From NCBI GenBank assembly GCA_029582265.1, contig CM055835.1:14501498-14565497 (forward strand): a stretch of 64,000 bases of DNA, read 5' to 3'. Source of the DNA: Zoroaster sp. YZ-2022. Taxonomy: Eukaryota > Echinodermata > Asteroidea > Forcipulatida > Zoroasteridae. The position numbers and the translations under genes are program-made. The notes beneath the pieces were generated by a model. That model was not told where the DNA came from. It ran no database searches and worked only from the letters and a program-made list of their open reading frames with translations. This document shows positions 34,334-45,878 of this stretch, piece by piece. Every line of letters begins with the position of its first letter. Within the stretch, counting starts at the first letter, position 1.

Positions 34334-36420
34334 CTAGAGGTGCAGAAAGTGGATTATGCGATTGTTCACAACACCAGCTATCCCAAGCTTTCCAGGCTGA
34401 CTGGTATTGCTTGTTAGTTGAACCTCGACAGCTGGCAAGCATGACATGGGTAACATCATTTGAAAACCCCTCTGATTGGTAGCGACGCCTGAGACACTCC
34501 ATGCCGCTAGGTGCAGGGTCTGTGACAACGGGTGTTGTAGGCCGGAGTGGGGCTGAGTTAATGTCTGACCTGTCTGTGGAATCAACACTGGCAAAGCTAT
34601 TGCGAGACGTAGTAACATGGGGTACCAAACTTGAGTCGTCCAAGTCGGAGCGATTATAAATAAATCTGCTTTCTCCACCTCTACCTTCCGTAAAACCTGA
34701 GCCAAGAGACAGAAGGGCGGAAACGCATACCCTAGTTCGCTCGTCCATGCTATCGAGAACGCATTGATTGCCAATGCTCCCGGATCGGGTTTCCATGCAA
34801 TGTACCGTGAAATCTGATTGTTTATCCTGGAGGCAAACAGGTCCACTGTTGGGTGCAGACGAAGTTTCTTGCACAGCCTCACAAAAAAATTGCGATCCAG
34901 CATCCACTCCAGCCTGTCCATAAAAACTCTGGAGTGGTAATCGGCGAGGCCATTGTCGGCTCCCGGGACATGAAAGGCTGATATGATGATGTTCCTTTCC
35001 ATGCACCATTTCCACATCGACACTGCTAGTTTGGACAGACTGTCGGTGTGCGTGCCCCCCTTGTGCTTTATCTAGGCTAGAGCCGTTGTGTTGTCCAACC
35101 GCAACATGATGTGACAGTTTTTCTTTTCCTTGGCAAACGTCTGTAGGGCCAAAAATGAAGCTAGAAGCTCCAAGTAGTTGATGTGCTCGGTCTGTTCTAC
35201 CTGTGACCACCTGCCCCCCGTCTGGCCCAGGGTGCAATGGCCCCCCCCCCCCAACCCTGCATCGATGCATCCGATGTTATGGTCAAGAGTGGGTGAGGCA
35301 ATGCAATTGGCTTGCCATTCCACCGCCGTAGGCAATACTTCCACCATTGAAGTTCGTGGACGCTGGCTGGGGAAAGGGAAACCAAGCTCTGGTAGGATGG
35401 GTCCCTGCGAACCGACTGAATCAGATCCAATTGCAACGCCCTGAAAAAAACTGGGGCGGGAACCACATCCTCTGCTGTTGCCGTCATCTGGCCAATAACA
35501 CTCGCTAACTTTTCTGCTTTCAGGCTGGGGATCGATGCTGTGTGACTGCAGAGTTTCTCCAACTTGGAGACCTTCTCGTCGGGGAGACTCAAAGTCATTT
35601 CCTGGGAATTGATCATATGACCCAGAAACCTGATTTGAGTAGTCGGAATCAAATGTGACTTCTCCCAGTTCACCAATAACCCCAGATTCTTGAACAAGTT
35701 GAGAATGTATGTCATTTGTTCGATGCATTCGGTTCTCGAATGAGCCACCAACAGCAGGTCGTCTAGATAGATTACCACCTTCATTGACCTGTGCCGCAGA
35801 TGGGAAACTACCGGTTTCATTAATTTCGTGAAAACCCGAGGTGCCGTTGACAACCCGAAGGGAACTACTTGGAATTCTAACAGAGCATTGTCCCATTGAA
35901 AACGAAGGAACTTTCCGTCTGGTTGTTGAATTGGGATCATAAAAAAAAGCATCCTTTAAATCGATTGAAATCATGAAGTCCCCGTCCTGAATTATATTCT
36001 TTGCATGCTGAATCGACTCCATCTTGAAATGCTCTGTCTTTATACATTTGTTTAATCTCTTGAGATTGCAGACTGGACGGAACCCTCCTGTGGCCTTTGG
36101 GACCACAAAAATTGTTGAAATGAACTGATCCGGTACACTGTGAACTTTGCGAATTGCTCCTTTGGTGAGCATACTGTTTATTTCGTTGGAGCAAATTTGA
36201 TGTTGGCACTTGTCCATATGAGCCGGGTTCGGGATTCTGTTCTGTATTGGCTGCCGAAAGAATTCGATCCTGTACCCTCCTACTGTTCGCAGGATCCAAG
36301 GGTCGCTGGTTAACTTTTCCCACGTTGAAAGATGGTTTTGAATTTGTCCTGCATAACCATGACCATAGTTTGGTACAGAATCGAATTTTCCCGGCCTCTG
36401 CTTTAGTTTTTTGAGAAGCT
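34334..36420 (-). pseudogene. DIRS reverse transcriptase-RNase H, broken
   Basis: Copies the element RNA and degrades the RNA strand. The frame overlaps the gag end (KLKQRPGKFDSVPNYGHGYA). RT motifs are FRPVCNLKRLNKCIKTE, ISIDLKDAFF, VVPFGLSTAPRVFTKLM and the catalytic VVIYLDDLLLV (YLDD), then RNase H begins at TSDASMQGWGG. Frame breaks lie in an 8-base A/T homopolymer at about 35939..35946 and a C/G run at about 35240..35250. A single TAG (35074..35072) follows RLDNTTALA. After it the frame continues through ISAFHVPGADNGLADYHSR (the end of RNase H) and HPTVDLFASR. Two of the three lesions are homopolymer indels, so the source copy may be less damaged than it appears. Confidence 0.9.
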
Positions 36421-37758
36421 TTTCTGTGGTTTCTTGTCGTGACGAAAGGAACTCTTCTTATCTGTCCCTTGCATGTCGTAAGTCTGGTCTCGTCTGTTGT
36501 AGGAGCGATCATATGTATTTGATCGGTACTTATTGTACTGAAATTTGGACTTGTAGTTCTGATTCTTGTCCTTATGCGTCCAAGATTTTGAGTACTGGTT
36601 CTTAGTGCTACCCTTGTGCTTGTAGGTGGATGAAGAAGCCTCTTTACCCGAGCTCTTAACTACTTTCTGGGTCACCTTGTTCATTTTCTCTTCTTCATCT
36701 ACCTTTTGGGCCCATTCTTCTCCATAAAGGCAAGCCATTGAAGGTTTGACATCTTGAAGAAAACCGTCTTTAATAAACGGCTCTGCACGTCGCAGCCTAA
36801 AAGCTGACACTCGTTGTATGGCTGATCCAAGTAAACTCCCAGTCGATGTGAGGAGAGTTTGCAACTCTGTATTTTGAGAAGTCTGATTAGGCTCGATAGC
36901 CTTCAACAAGGGCATTGCAGCACGAAGACAATCCTCCTGTATCGACCACACGGAGTTATCAGCTTTCCATGCATCCACCTTGGCTTTCTTCATAGAAGCC
37001 CGAATCTGTTTTGGCATGTCGGGGGCTTTAAAATATTTCTCCAAGGAAGCATCCGGAACCAGCCCTTCTAAAAGTTCATCTTTCTTGGCCTGTTCCAGCG
37101 TATGGGTTCTTTGCTCCTTCCACCAGTCTAAGACTGACTGGTCGTAGAGGGTCCCTTTTGCCTCTGCATGTGGATTTGCAAGGGGTGCCGTAGTACTGCT
37201 ACTGGCCTTGACTTGAGAACCCTCTTCGCCTGTGTTAGAGTCCTTTTCTAGACTTAACTCATGTATGCTCTCTGCATGCATGGACAAGGCGTCATCTGCC
37301 GAGTCCACTCGTCTCCGTTTTTGGAAAGAGCCTGAGGGCCGATCATAGTCGGACTTGGACTCCACACTAGATGTACTGCTCGGACTAGAGCCACACCTGC
37401 GCTTTCGTCTGTGATGACGAGCTCTCGAAAAGGAGCGTGACCTGGCTTGGGAGCGCCTTTCATCAACACTCTTCAGTGCATCTGTCAACATCTCTTTGAA
37501 AACATCAGACTGATGTTGCTGCATGTCTGCGAGAATTTGCAACTGTTGAGTTGAAAAACTCCGGCCTGATTCGATGGGTTGTGGACGACAAAAGGATGGC
37601 CCACTCTCAATATCATGAGGAGTATCACGGTCCCGAGGGAAGTGTGATCGTTGGTCTGGAACATTGTCGTCACGGTCCCGAACCACGGGGAAGCGTGACC
37701 CAGACCTCATAGGAGGTTGTCCTGTGGAGACGGAAACATCCGCTGAATCTTCCGACAT
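36403..37758 (-). CDS. DIRS gag-like ORF1
   Basis: An intact frame of about 451 codons from the ATG at 37758 (MSEDSADVS). An open frame continues a few codons upstream from a non-ATG triplet. Visible features are an arginine/serine-rich basic segment (SQARSRSFSRARHHRRKRRC), a central conserved-looking domain (SVLDWWKEQRTHTLEQAKKD...AIQRVSAFRLRRAEPF) and a K/Y/N/Q-rich basic tail. DIRS gag proteins are poorly conserved and often lack zinc knuckles; none is seen here. The assignment rests on position directly upstream of the RT. Confidence 0.85.
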   Translation of the reverse strand: MSEDSADVSVSTGQPPMRSGSRFPVVRDRDDNVPDQRSHFPRDRDTPHDIESGPSFCRPQPIESGRSFSTQQLQILADMQQHQSDVFKEMLTDALKSVDERRSQARSRSFSRARHHRRKRRCGSSPSSTSSVESKSDYDRPSGSFQKRRRVDSADDALSMHAESIHELSLEKDSNTGEEGSQVKASSSTTAPLANPHAEAKGTLYDQSVLDWWKEQRTHTLEQAKKDELLEGLVPDASLEKYFKAPDMPKQIRASMKKAKVDAWKADNSVWSIQEDCLRAAMPLLKAIEPNQTSQNTELQTLLTSTGSLLGSAIQRVSAFRLRRAEPFIKDGFLQDVKPSMACLYGEEWAQKVDEEEKMNKVTQKVVKSSGKEASSSTYKHKGSTKNQYSKSWTHKDKNQNYKSKFQYNKYRSNTYDRSYNRRDQTYDMQGTDKKSSFRHDKKPQKSFSKN

Positions 37759-37998
37759 GCCGTGATCTAGTGTTGCATGCAGCACGGCAAAGACGTGTGT
37801 GCAGATCGGTCAGAAACTATGCACAAAGTCTCATCAAGACTATGCTAAACAACAAAAAGGGGCTCGTAAGAAGCCACCGGTAATGAGGCTTCACACAAAC
37901 CACAAGAATAAAAGCCTCAAGTAAGAAAACTACTAAATAAATCCGAAAACATCGGAGTAAAATTTACACTTACACAAGACGCCCGTCGCAGTAAGCAG

Positions 37999-38119
37999 AA
38001 GAGGTCAGAGGTCAGGTGTTTGAGCGGGATTTGGAGATTTTGCTTTTAAAACTTGTGAGGGCGCCCTATCAGGCAGCAGAACGCAGATTGATTCGAAACC
38101 GAAGGAAGCGTAGTATAAT
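37999..38119. repeat. DIRS right inverted terminal repeat
   Basis: Inverted partner of 32932..33028, extended outward by AAACCGAAGGAAGCGTAGTA, which is found in complement in the internal region. Bases 38120..38560 beyond it are AT-rich and unassigned. Confidence 0.93.
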
Positions 38120-38561
38120 TCCGTTGCAGTCGTTTATTAATACTTAATACTTTATTAAATGATGAGGTTGGAACAAGCGATGCACAAAACTTTTGTCAAG
38201 TTAATCTATTACACTTACAGTTACATTCTGAAGACTCCTGAGTATTTGGTGAGTATTTAAGAAATGTTTACCCTTCAGTGAGTTTTTTTTAGTACCATCC
38301 AACAGGCGTTATATTTACATAAGAGGCTGTCTGGCAAATAAAGCTTATTTTCGAATGTAATTTTTATTAGATGATATAACTCTTGAGTAGGCCTAACTGT
38401 GTTACTAACGTTAGTGTTAACGTATACATAATTGCATTTCTAGTAGGCCTATATAATTATCAAAACCTAAAATGTACATGTATAATTTATGTGATCTGCT
38501 TCCCCAAAGTCGCCATTTTTCAAGACAGGTTTTTATATTTCTGTCTTTCTGAATTCAGTAT

Positions 38562-38802
38562 TTATTATTTTATTATTATTATTTTATTATTATTATTATT
38601 ATTTTATTATTATTATTATTTTATTATTATTATTTTATTATTATTATTTTAATTATTTTAATTATTTTATTATATTATTTTATTATATTATTTTATTATT
38701 TTATTATTTTATTTTATTATTTTATTTTATTATTTTATTATATTATTTTATTATATTATTTTATTATTTTATTATTTTATTATTTTATTATTTTATTATT
38801 CA
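38562..38802. repeat. TTATT/TTATTA microsatellite
   Basis: About 240 bases of almost pure TTATTAT and TTTTATTA repeats. Confidence 0.97.
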
Positions 38803-39039
38803 AATAGTTCATTTGTGAAATGTTAATTTTGTAAATCCCAATCTGATAATAAGTGTATGGTACAACTTTATCATGTAATTTTGAGTTCTGGTAAGCCTTA
38901 TTTTAGCTCACACTTAACATACTGAAACAAAATGTGGCATATAATTATGAGGTATATATCATGATTAAAGTTTCCAGTTTGTGGTATTCTTTTTGATAAT
39001 ACATGATTATTTGTGATTGATGTTCTAATTGCTGGCTAT

Positions 39040-39490
39040 GCCAAGGAAGATCAAAACATTGCATCAAAAGTTACACTCTCTGCAAAGGTAATTTTGTAAT
39101 TTCTGCACATATAACTCAAACGTTACTAAAGCAACATGACATTAATAAGCCCTTGACAATCTGCTATCCTTTGATGGCTTAAGAATGACTAGTTTAATAT
39201 CATATCTAGTTTAATAAAAACAACTTCCATGTTTAGGGTAAAGGTGTTGGATTTAATATAGAATAATTTTCATTGTATTGTTTTTTCAGGTGATCTCATT
39301 TGTGATTGTCTGAAAAGCTCATGCGATCAAAAGGCTCTCGGCAAAGGTAATTTTGGCACATATTTTGTTCTTGTAAAGTTAGTATTACACTGGTTTACCC
39401 AAGCAACAGGAAATAAATAAGTCTGCTATCCCTTGATGAATTAAGAATGACTCATATCTAGTGTAATACTGGATGAAACAAATGTATTAT
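39040..39490. repeat. Tandem duplication of about 270 bp
   Basis: GCAAAGGTAATTTTG, CTGCTATCC(C/T)TTGATG and TTAAGAATGACT recur in order at about 39078..39230 and 39341..39480. The second copy contains a small exon-like piece (39290..39346, CAG before and GTAATT after, open in one frame) that may be a 5' exon of the next gene. Phases do not join simply, so I do not call it. Confidence 0.6.
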
Positions 39491-40141
39491 GGTTCGGCTG
39501 ATGATTATACCAAATACACCCCACCCTCATCAAAGCCAATACCAAACTAAGAAACATCGAAACACAAAAATTACTGTATTTACCTTAAAAGAAAATTGCA
39601 CGTCTTAAAAAAAGACAACAAATGATTGGGTGTTATTCATGAATTTAACCAAGTATGGCAAGGGGCTGTTCTAAAAATATTGGATTGTAACTGCAGTTAG
39701 CTGAGAAGAATTTCCAGTGATAATACAAACCAATCAGTATGAATTCTGGTAAATATCCATCAATGAGTCCCTAAGGGAATACAGTAATCAGTAATAGACC
39801 CCAATTTATTAACAATTCATCACATTTTTAACCCCTTACTTTGCTACTTTTTTTCTGGAAATGTGAATAATTGTTCAACTGGGTTATTTTTTCAGGAAGA
39901 ATCCTGGTAATGATGTCCTGGTAAAGTGGGATGAAGATGGCACAACCAACGTTGTGTCGCTGGACCTCTTATCCATTCAAGGAAACATTTCCAAAGGGTC
40001 TAGGGTATCGATGCTATGGGAGGGAAAACCGTGGTATGGCAAGATCATCGATGTGGAGGACCTTATCTCAGACTCCGACTCCGATTCTGATGATGTGCCA
40101 CTCGCTGAACTTATTCACAGCCAAAGGTTGGTATAATTGCA

Positions 40142-40315
40142 CATGAGCGGTCTAGCGCACCGAACTCAAGTTCTGGTGTTGCCAGCAGCAGGGTGTGGGT
40201 TCGAGCCCCGGTCGTGACACTTGTGTCCTTGAGCAAGGTACTTAACCATAATTGCTTCGTCCTTCGGATGGGACGTAAAGCCGTAGGTCCCGTGTGTTGT
40301 ATAATGCACGTAAAG
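40142..40315 (+). mobile_element. SINE with tRNA-Leu head and a different body
   Basis: The head (GAGCGGTCTAGCGCACC, CTCAAGTTCTGG, GGGTTCGAGCCCCGG) is like the other SINEs. After CTTAACCATAATTGCTTC it switches to GTCCTTCGGATGGGACGTAA and AGCCGTAGGTCCCG, a central segment absent from the other copies. It lies in the intron of the DUF7869-like gene. Confidence 0.8.
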
Positions 40316-40320
40316 TGGAT

Positions 40321-40678
40321 TGTCGTGCGGTCTAGCGCACTGAACTCAAGTTCTGGTGTTGCCAGCAGCAGAGTGTGGGTTCGAGCCCCGGCCGTGACAC
40401 CTGTGTCCTTGAGCAAGACACTTAACCATAATTGCTTCTCTCCACCCAGGGGTTAAATGGGTACCTGTGAAGGCAGAGATGGTTTGCTCTATATGCGCTA
40501 GAAATGGCAGCAATTGAGCTGTATACTCCCCAGGGAGCTGAGATGGTTTCAGGAATGATTTATGAGCCTTATGAGCCTTATGAGCAGGGATAATAATATA
40601 ATGCGCCTTGAGCGCCACTTAGTTGGTGGATACGTGCGCTATATAAATCTATACATTATTATTATTATTATTATATTG
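40321..40678 (+). mobile_element. tRNA-Leu SINE, standard body, directly after the previous one
   Basis: The head lacks part of the A box (GTCGTGCGGTCTAGCGC); the B box GGGTTCGAGCCCCGGCC, full body and (ATT)n tail are present. The two heads in tandem suggest a dimer or an insertion at the tail of the first. Confidence 0.88.
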
Positions 40679-43439
40679 TAGTCCAACTGGAACACTGACA
40701 TTTTTCAACTCTGGTTTGAGGTTGTTGCATTTTTATGTTAAAGCAAAATAGATAATCCAAATTTTTATTGAATTTGTTAAATAATGTTTCAATGAAAAAA
40801 TGATGACTAAAACTGCAGAAAACGAAACTGATATTCAAAGATGTTTTAGCAATTGCAACACTCATTTTTTTCAGAAACAAGCTGTGAGAAAGGAATTTCA
40901 GCAGACAATGACAACGCATTATCATCTTTTCACACCATATCTACATGTGAGCATTATCAATGCAATGAAGAGGTTTGGGCTGCTTGCAATAAATGTCTTT
41001 GTTTTCTTTGTTATGAACATTTTCATATCGATGATCCCTGTTATTCTCACAATATCTTCAGCCATTTATACCAGCCAGACAAAGAAAGGAATTCATTAAG
41101 ATCTCCTCTAACCTCAACTCAATTGTCCATGACCTCATCAACTACCTTAAGATTTTCTGGTTCTGTTGATTCTCCTGCCAATCCCAATGTTCCAGTTTAT
41201 AGCAGAGTGCGTGTTCCAAGCCAGAGTCCCTCTCTTCCTGGTCTGGGTAACTCTTCACCTATAGGTTCTTCCGGTGTTGGTGGCATTGATGTTGATGAGA
41301 TGTCTAGCCTGTCTGCTTCTGTTGATTCTCCTGCCGATCCCAATGTTCCAGTTTCTGTTCCAAGCCAGAGTTACTCTCTCACCCCATGTGGTGCTTATAT
41401 CAATGAATTTAATCCTGAAGATTTTCCAGTTGATGGAGTGGCTAAAGATTTTTCTCCAAAGCGTAAGAAATCTGTGAGGAGTAAGAACTTTTTGGTGAAA
41501 GAGAAAAGAAACAGAGGAGAAGCCTATCGGACAGAGAAATCTGATAGACAAATGCCAGCCAAGCGAGGGCTTATAGGTAGCAGCAAATGTTGTTACTGTC
41601 AACTCCGGGGTTTGGATTGTGATAAGGTTTCCAGAGAAGATCAGATGAAAATTCAAAGTGCATTTTATGACATGGGTAAATTGCAGAGGCAAAGAGAATG
41701 GATTCACAATCATGTGTCCTCCACTGATAAAGTGTCTAAAAATAACCGCAGTCTTTACTCATATTTGTATTTTCTGCCAAGGTTAGATGCACACCTAGAA
41801 AAGTGGAAAGTCTGCAAAAGCAAGTTCCTAACAACACTTATCTGATAAGCATGTGCGAAACGTCCTCCATAAAATTGACCAAGCTGGTGTACTCCAAGGA
41901 GACAACAGGGTTGGAAGACAAAACAAACAAAGGGATCAATTGCTGAAACAACAAGTGACAGACCATTATCTCAAAATTTCCACGCATGGAATCACACTAT
42001 TGTAGAGCGAATTCAAAATGTCAATATCTGTCATCTGATTTGAATTTTCAGATCATGTTTAGAATGTACAAAAAAGATCACCCTAACGGGGCCTCTTTAT
42101 CATTTTACAAGAAGGTGTTCAATGCGCTTAACTTTTCATCACCCCAAAAAGACATGTGTAGTCTTTGCGATGAATATCGTCCCAGTAACAAGGAGGGGAA
42201 TGAGAAACTCGAGGAAAAATATGATGACCATATAAGGGAGAAGGAAAAAGTAAGAGTTAAAAGCAGTTGCTGAGGAGAAAGCCAATACTCAGGGTAAACA
42301 TTGTGCTGCTGTGTTTGACCTTGAACAAGTGATCTATGTTCCAAGGTCAAATAGATCGGAGTTATTCTATAAACGTAGATTAAGTTGTTTCAACTTCACA
42401 ATATATAATTTGGTTAACAAAGACGGACACTGCTTTGTGTCGCATGAGGGCCAGACTAAGCGTGGTTCTTGTGAGATTGCATTTTATGTCCATTCGTTTC
42501 TCAAGGATGTTGACCAACAGGGTGTCAAGGAGATTGATCTTTTCTCGGATGGCTGTTCTGGGCAAAATAAAAATTCGATTGTGCCAGCAATGATGTTGTA
42601 TTTTGTGGGCAACTCTCAGTCTGTTCAAACTGTTACCGTACACTTCATTTCTTTGAAGCAAATCATGGGCAATCGGAGGGCGATGCAATCCACAGTACTG
42701 TTGAAAGAGCAGTAACTCAAATGGGTGACATGTTTGTTCCATCTCAGATTCTTTCCGTTGTCAAAATGGCAAGGAAAACCCCTAGACCTTACCATGTAAT
42801 ACCAGTAAAATCATCTGATATTCAGGATTGGAAATCCTACAGCTAAAAACTGGGCATCTTGCGGGTGAGATTCTCTGAAAATGGGAAAAGGGTGGACTGG
42901 ACCAAGTTTAAGCAGGTTCAGGTTGACAAGAATGCACGGGAACAATTTCGGTTCAAATACTCACACAGAGAAATGTCATTTTCTGTTATCAATATCAGTA
43001 ACAGCCGTCGACATTCAGAAAGCTATGAGTTCCTACAGCCAGAACCTCTGTACGCATCAGGATATCCAAAACTTTCTGATGGAAAGTTTCAAGATCTGCA
43101 AAGCCTTTGTGCTGGGCTAACTGCACTTATCTCCCACCCAGACTACCAAGCTTTCTATCACCAACTTCCTCATTAGATAACATAACTTCTGAAAGTAAAT
43201 ATGTCTTAGTAAATATGTCTTGGCATATGATTCCTCGCTCTTAAGAGATTGCTGTTTTCATCACTTCTCGATTATGAGATTTTCTTAATTGAGATATGTA
43301 TGCATAACTTTACTCGTTAATGTTTAAGATTGTATCCGTCAACATTCTGGTGTCATTGAGAGATGCTAACGATGTCTTTTGAGAATTATTTCTCTCTGGG
43401 CTATATACAACATAACATGTTTATTTACATTCCACATAT

Positions 43440-43970
43440 TTAAAGTTTATGACAGTATCAACAGGGCATGGAATCGGAGTGCTATAGTTGTAGATTAACA
43501 ATAATAATAATAATAATAATGTGTGGACTTATATAGCGCACATATCCACCAACTGAGTGGTGCTCAAGGCGCATATTATTACCCCTGCTTATAAGGCTCA
43601 TAAATCATTCCTGAAACCATCTCAGCTCCCTGGGGAGTATACAGCTCAATTGCTGCCATTACAGCGCATATAGGGCTAATCAACCAAATCTGCCCTCACA
43701 GGTACCCATTTAACCCATGGGTGGAGAGAAGCAATTATGGTTAAGTGTCTTGCTCAAGGACACAAGTGTCACGGCCGGGATTCGAACCCACATTCTGCTG
43801 CTAACACCAGAACTTGAGTCCGGTAAGCTAGACCGCTCGGCCACGACACTCCATAACTCAGTGACTGAAAATAATATCCCCACATGATAAGTTCATATTA
43901 CCATTGCTGCCGATTCCATGCCCTCTTGAAAGTCTGCTCTGAACGTGACGATAGTGTCCCTTTAATTAGT
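43440..43970. mobile_element. Foldback/MITE-like element, copy interrupted by a SINE
   Basis: Matches 3885..4118 on both sides of the SINE: left ATCAACAGGGCATGGAATC, right AACTCAGTGACTGAAAATAA and CTGCTCTGAACGTGACGATA. The SINE-free copy shows TTTAACTCAGTGACTG uninterrupted. Confidence 0.7.
43501..43853 (-). mobile_element. tRNA-Leu SINE, full length, inside a MITE-like element
   Basis: (AAT)n tail at the left, then the body in complement, B box at about 43775 and A box CCGCTCGGCCACGACACTCC at the right. Any target duplication is at most about 4 bases (TAAC). Confidence 0.93.
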
Positions 43971-44911
43971 TTTGACCCATACCGTAATATAGCAGTGTAC
44001 TCAACGTGTATAATATGCATCATTATAAGTAAAATTAAAATTGATTCTACCCATGACATACTGGAGATGTGTTATAGATTTACCTGTATTAGAAAGGCTG
44101 GCGGTGAAAAAAATCTAATTTCCATATTTAAAAGAATCATTTAGATTTTCATTTTATGGATTTATGGTTAATCGAATAAAAGGATCTACTAGGTCTATGC
44201 CAAACTTCATATGCAAACTACACTTTACAAACTCCTTTTTAGATAGTTTTAAATAGTATTCACATTATTTATTTAAAAATACACTTATTTAACAAAGATA
44301 CATTCAGTGATCTGTATATGCAATGAACGTTAAAGAAACCTTGGCTTTATAAGTGTTTAAAACACTTTTTATGGAGGTTCTTGCCAATAATCAATTTTCG
44401 AACTATATTCGTTGCAATGTGAAAGGACTGTCTTAGACATGTTTATGTACTTCCCTTTGATCGTGGTTGCTGTCGTTCAATTTCCAAACGGTAGAACAAA
44501 TCTATGAAATATTCAAATGAACGTATTTATATTAAATTACAAATTTAGTGATTAAGTGTTGTTCATGTATTGTTAAAATGAATTGTATGGTCAAATAAAA
44601 ACAGGGACAATGTTTCAAAATGAATTACTGTTCGCACTAGATTTTTATTTCATGATTCTAGTGTAAGTATAATTAGTAGGATATACATGTACTTTAAAGA
44701 CTAATGCGTGTGAGTGACAAATTATAAAACCTTTGTTAAGAGAATACGGGAATATTCAAACAATGAAACATAAGACTCTGATTTTCAAAGGACTATATTT
44801 TAAACCTGTTGATACATGCATTATCGATGCATGATGGATTAGATTTTAATACTTGGTAGGATTTTGTGGGTAAATACCATGCTTTTCATTGGGTGTAACA
44901 GTAGGAATCAC
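43971..44911. other. Unannotated AT-rich stretch
   Basis: No gene, repeat or element recognised. Confidence 0.55.
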
Positions 44912-45235
44912 GCATTCACGTTTTCACGAAGGGACAGGCATCTTTTCGTAGGGACGTAAAAGCACTTAATCACGCATTTGCAGTTCCACGAATGGACGGG
45001 CATCTTTTTCTTATTATTTTACAAATAAGTAAATAAATTGATAATAATAAACAAGCTTTTATGAAGGTTTAACTTTTAAAGAATCATGACAGAGAGTACA
45101 AACTTTGAAGAATAAACTTTATGCTTGTGTTTTTCATTTTGGAATTGAGATGATCCTCTTGTGCGATTATCTCAAAACATTAACTTTTGTCTAATTTGAC
45201 ATACCCGTCCCTTCGTGAAAACGGTGACGATGTGT
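44912..45235. mobile_element. Foldback element, related to 32536..32790
   Basis: GTTTTCACGAAGGGACAGGC at 44919 and CCCGTCCCTTCGTGAAAACG near 45207..45226 form the ends. A further partial copy of the end (CCACGAATGGACGGGCAT) is internal. Confidence 0.72.
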
Positions 45236-45868
45236 CCAACCAAGATCTTGGTCAAATTAACCAATCTAAATCTGTTTACCTTTTTAACCAATAATTTCTA
45301 ACCAATATAGAGTTGGTCATTCTAACCAATATTATGGTTGTGACCAAGATCACACCAATATTTATTGTGTGAAATATAACTGTTGTATGTACTTTTACAC
45401 GGCTGTAATATGCTTAATTGCATTAATGCTATCACGTAATGGAATTAACACATGCATACAACCTTGTCCATTGATGTACTGTCACCCGTAGCTTGACTCC
45501 TGTATGCTTTTTGACACACATTATGTTCAATCATCTTTTCAGTAATAGTTACTGAATTTGACTGTAGATTTTTCCATTTTGTTTCATTTTTGTGTTCAAA
45601 AGAAAATGTTGTGTTTACACATTTGACAATCTTCACAAATTGTTCGATAATTTATACAAGAAAAAAAAAAAAATTACGTCAAATGTAAAAAATTTATCAC
45701 TATGTTTTCAATAAAGGGTACAACTTCTTGCCCCGCCTACTTGTTTGCATATTTATAAAAACAACCAAGATATTGGTTAAAATTACAAACATTCTGTGAC
45801 CAAGGTAATTGGTTGCCCAATAACCATTGTATTTGTCACTTGTTGACCAGTCTCTTGGTTAGAATAAT
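45231..45868. mobile_element. MITE-like element with AACCAAGA ends
   Basis: The left end CCAACCAAGATCTTGGTCAA and right end TTGACCAGTCTCTTGGTTAG are imperfect inverted repeats. The interior is rich in AACCAAT and TTGGT words. The Penelope-like element starts a few bases beyond. Confidence 0.55.
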
Positions 45869-45878
45869 AAAAAATAGT

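Larger units (their letters stand above)
32891..38119 (-). mobile_element. DIRS-type tyrosine-recombinase retrotransposon, nearly complete (about 5.2 kb)
   Basis: Minus-strand order is gag-like ORF (37758..36403), RT-RNase H (about 36420..34334) and tyrosine recombinase (about 34470..33500). The termini are inverted (32891..33030 and 37999..38119). A 68-bp internal complementary region (33464..33531) joins the reverse complements of the two outer ends. This is the classical DIRS-1 plan, in which a circular intermediate is rebuilt from the internal region and integrated by the recombinase without target duplication. Lesions are few: three homopolymer-associated frameshifts and one TAG. Confidence 0.95.
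39896..43176 (+). pseudogene. DUF7869-like (DDE-transposase-related) gene, intron-containing and frameshifted
   Basis: After a TTTTTTCAG acceptor, exon 39896..40131 encodes NDVLVKWDEDGTTNVVSLD and GSRVSMLWEGKPWYGKIIDV (a small chromo/Tudor-like barrel), ending near an AAAG|GTTGGT donor. A TTTTTTTCAG acceptor at about 40873 starts the next exon with a Cys/His cluster (CEHYQCNEEVWAACNKCLCF). Then come a linker, CCYCQLRGLDCDKVSREDQM, VCKSKFLTTL, SKFPRMESHYCRANSKCQYL, QKDMCSLCDEYRPSN, IDLFSDGCSGQNKNSIVPAM and NHGQSEGDAIHSTVERA. The Asp of FSDGCSGQN and the acidic residue of SEGDAIH resemble the RNase-H-fold catalytic pattern of that family. Frameshifts lie near 41838, 41968, 42255 and 42663, with a TAA at 42844. 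Family assignment is from remembered motifs, not a search. Element or domesticated gene is undecided. Confidence 0.75.

Noticed and set aside
34305..35270. Separate 321-codon ORF on the minus strand
   Set aside because: Most of it overlaps RNase H in another frame and shows no family motifs; only its last 50 or so codons belong, to the recombinase N-terminus.
35937..36512. 191-codon ORF overlapping gag and RT
   Set aside because: Shadow frame; the RT motifs are in the neighbouring frame.
39290..39346. Small exon upstream of the DUF7869-like gene
   Set aside because: It is open and splice-flanked, but its phase does not join the next exon and the area is a tandem duplication.
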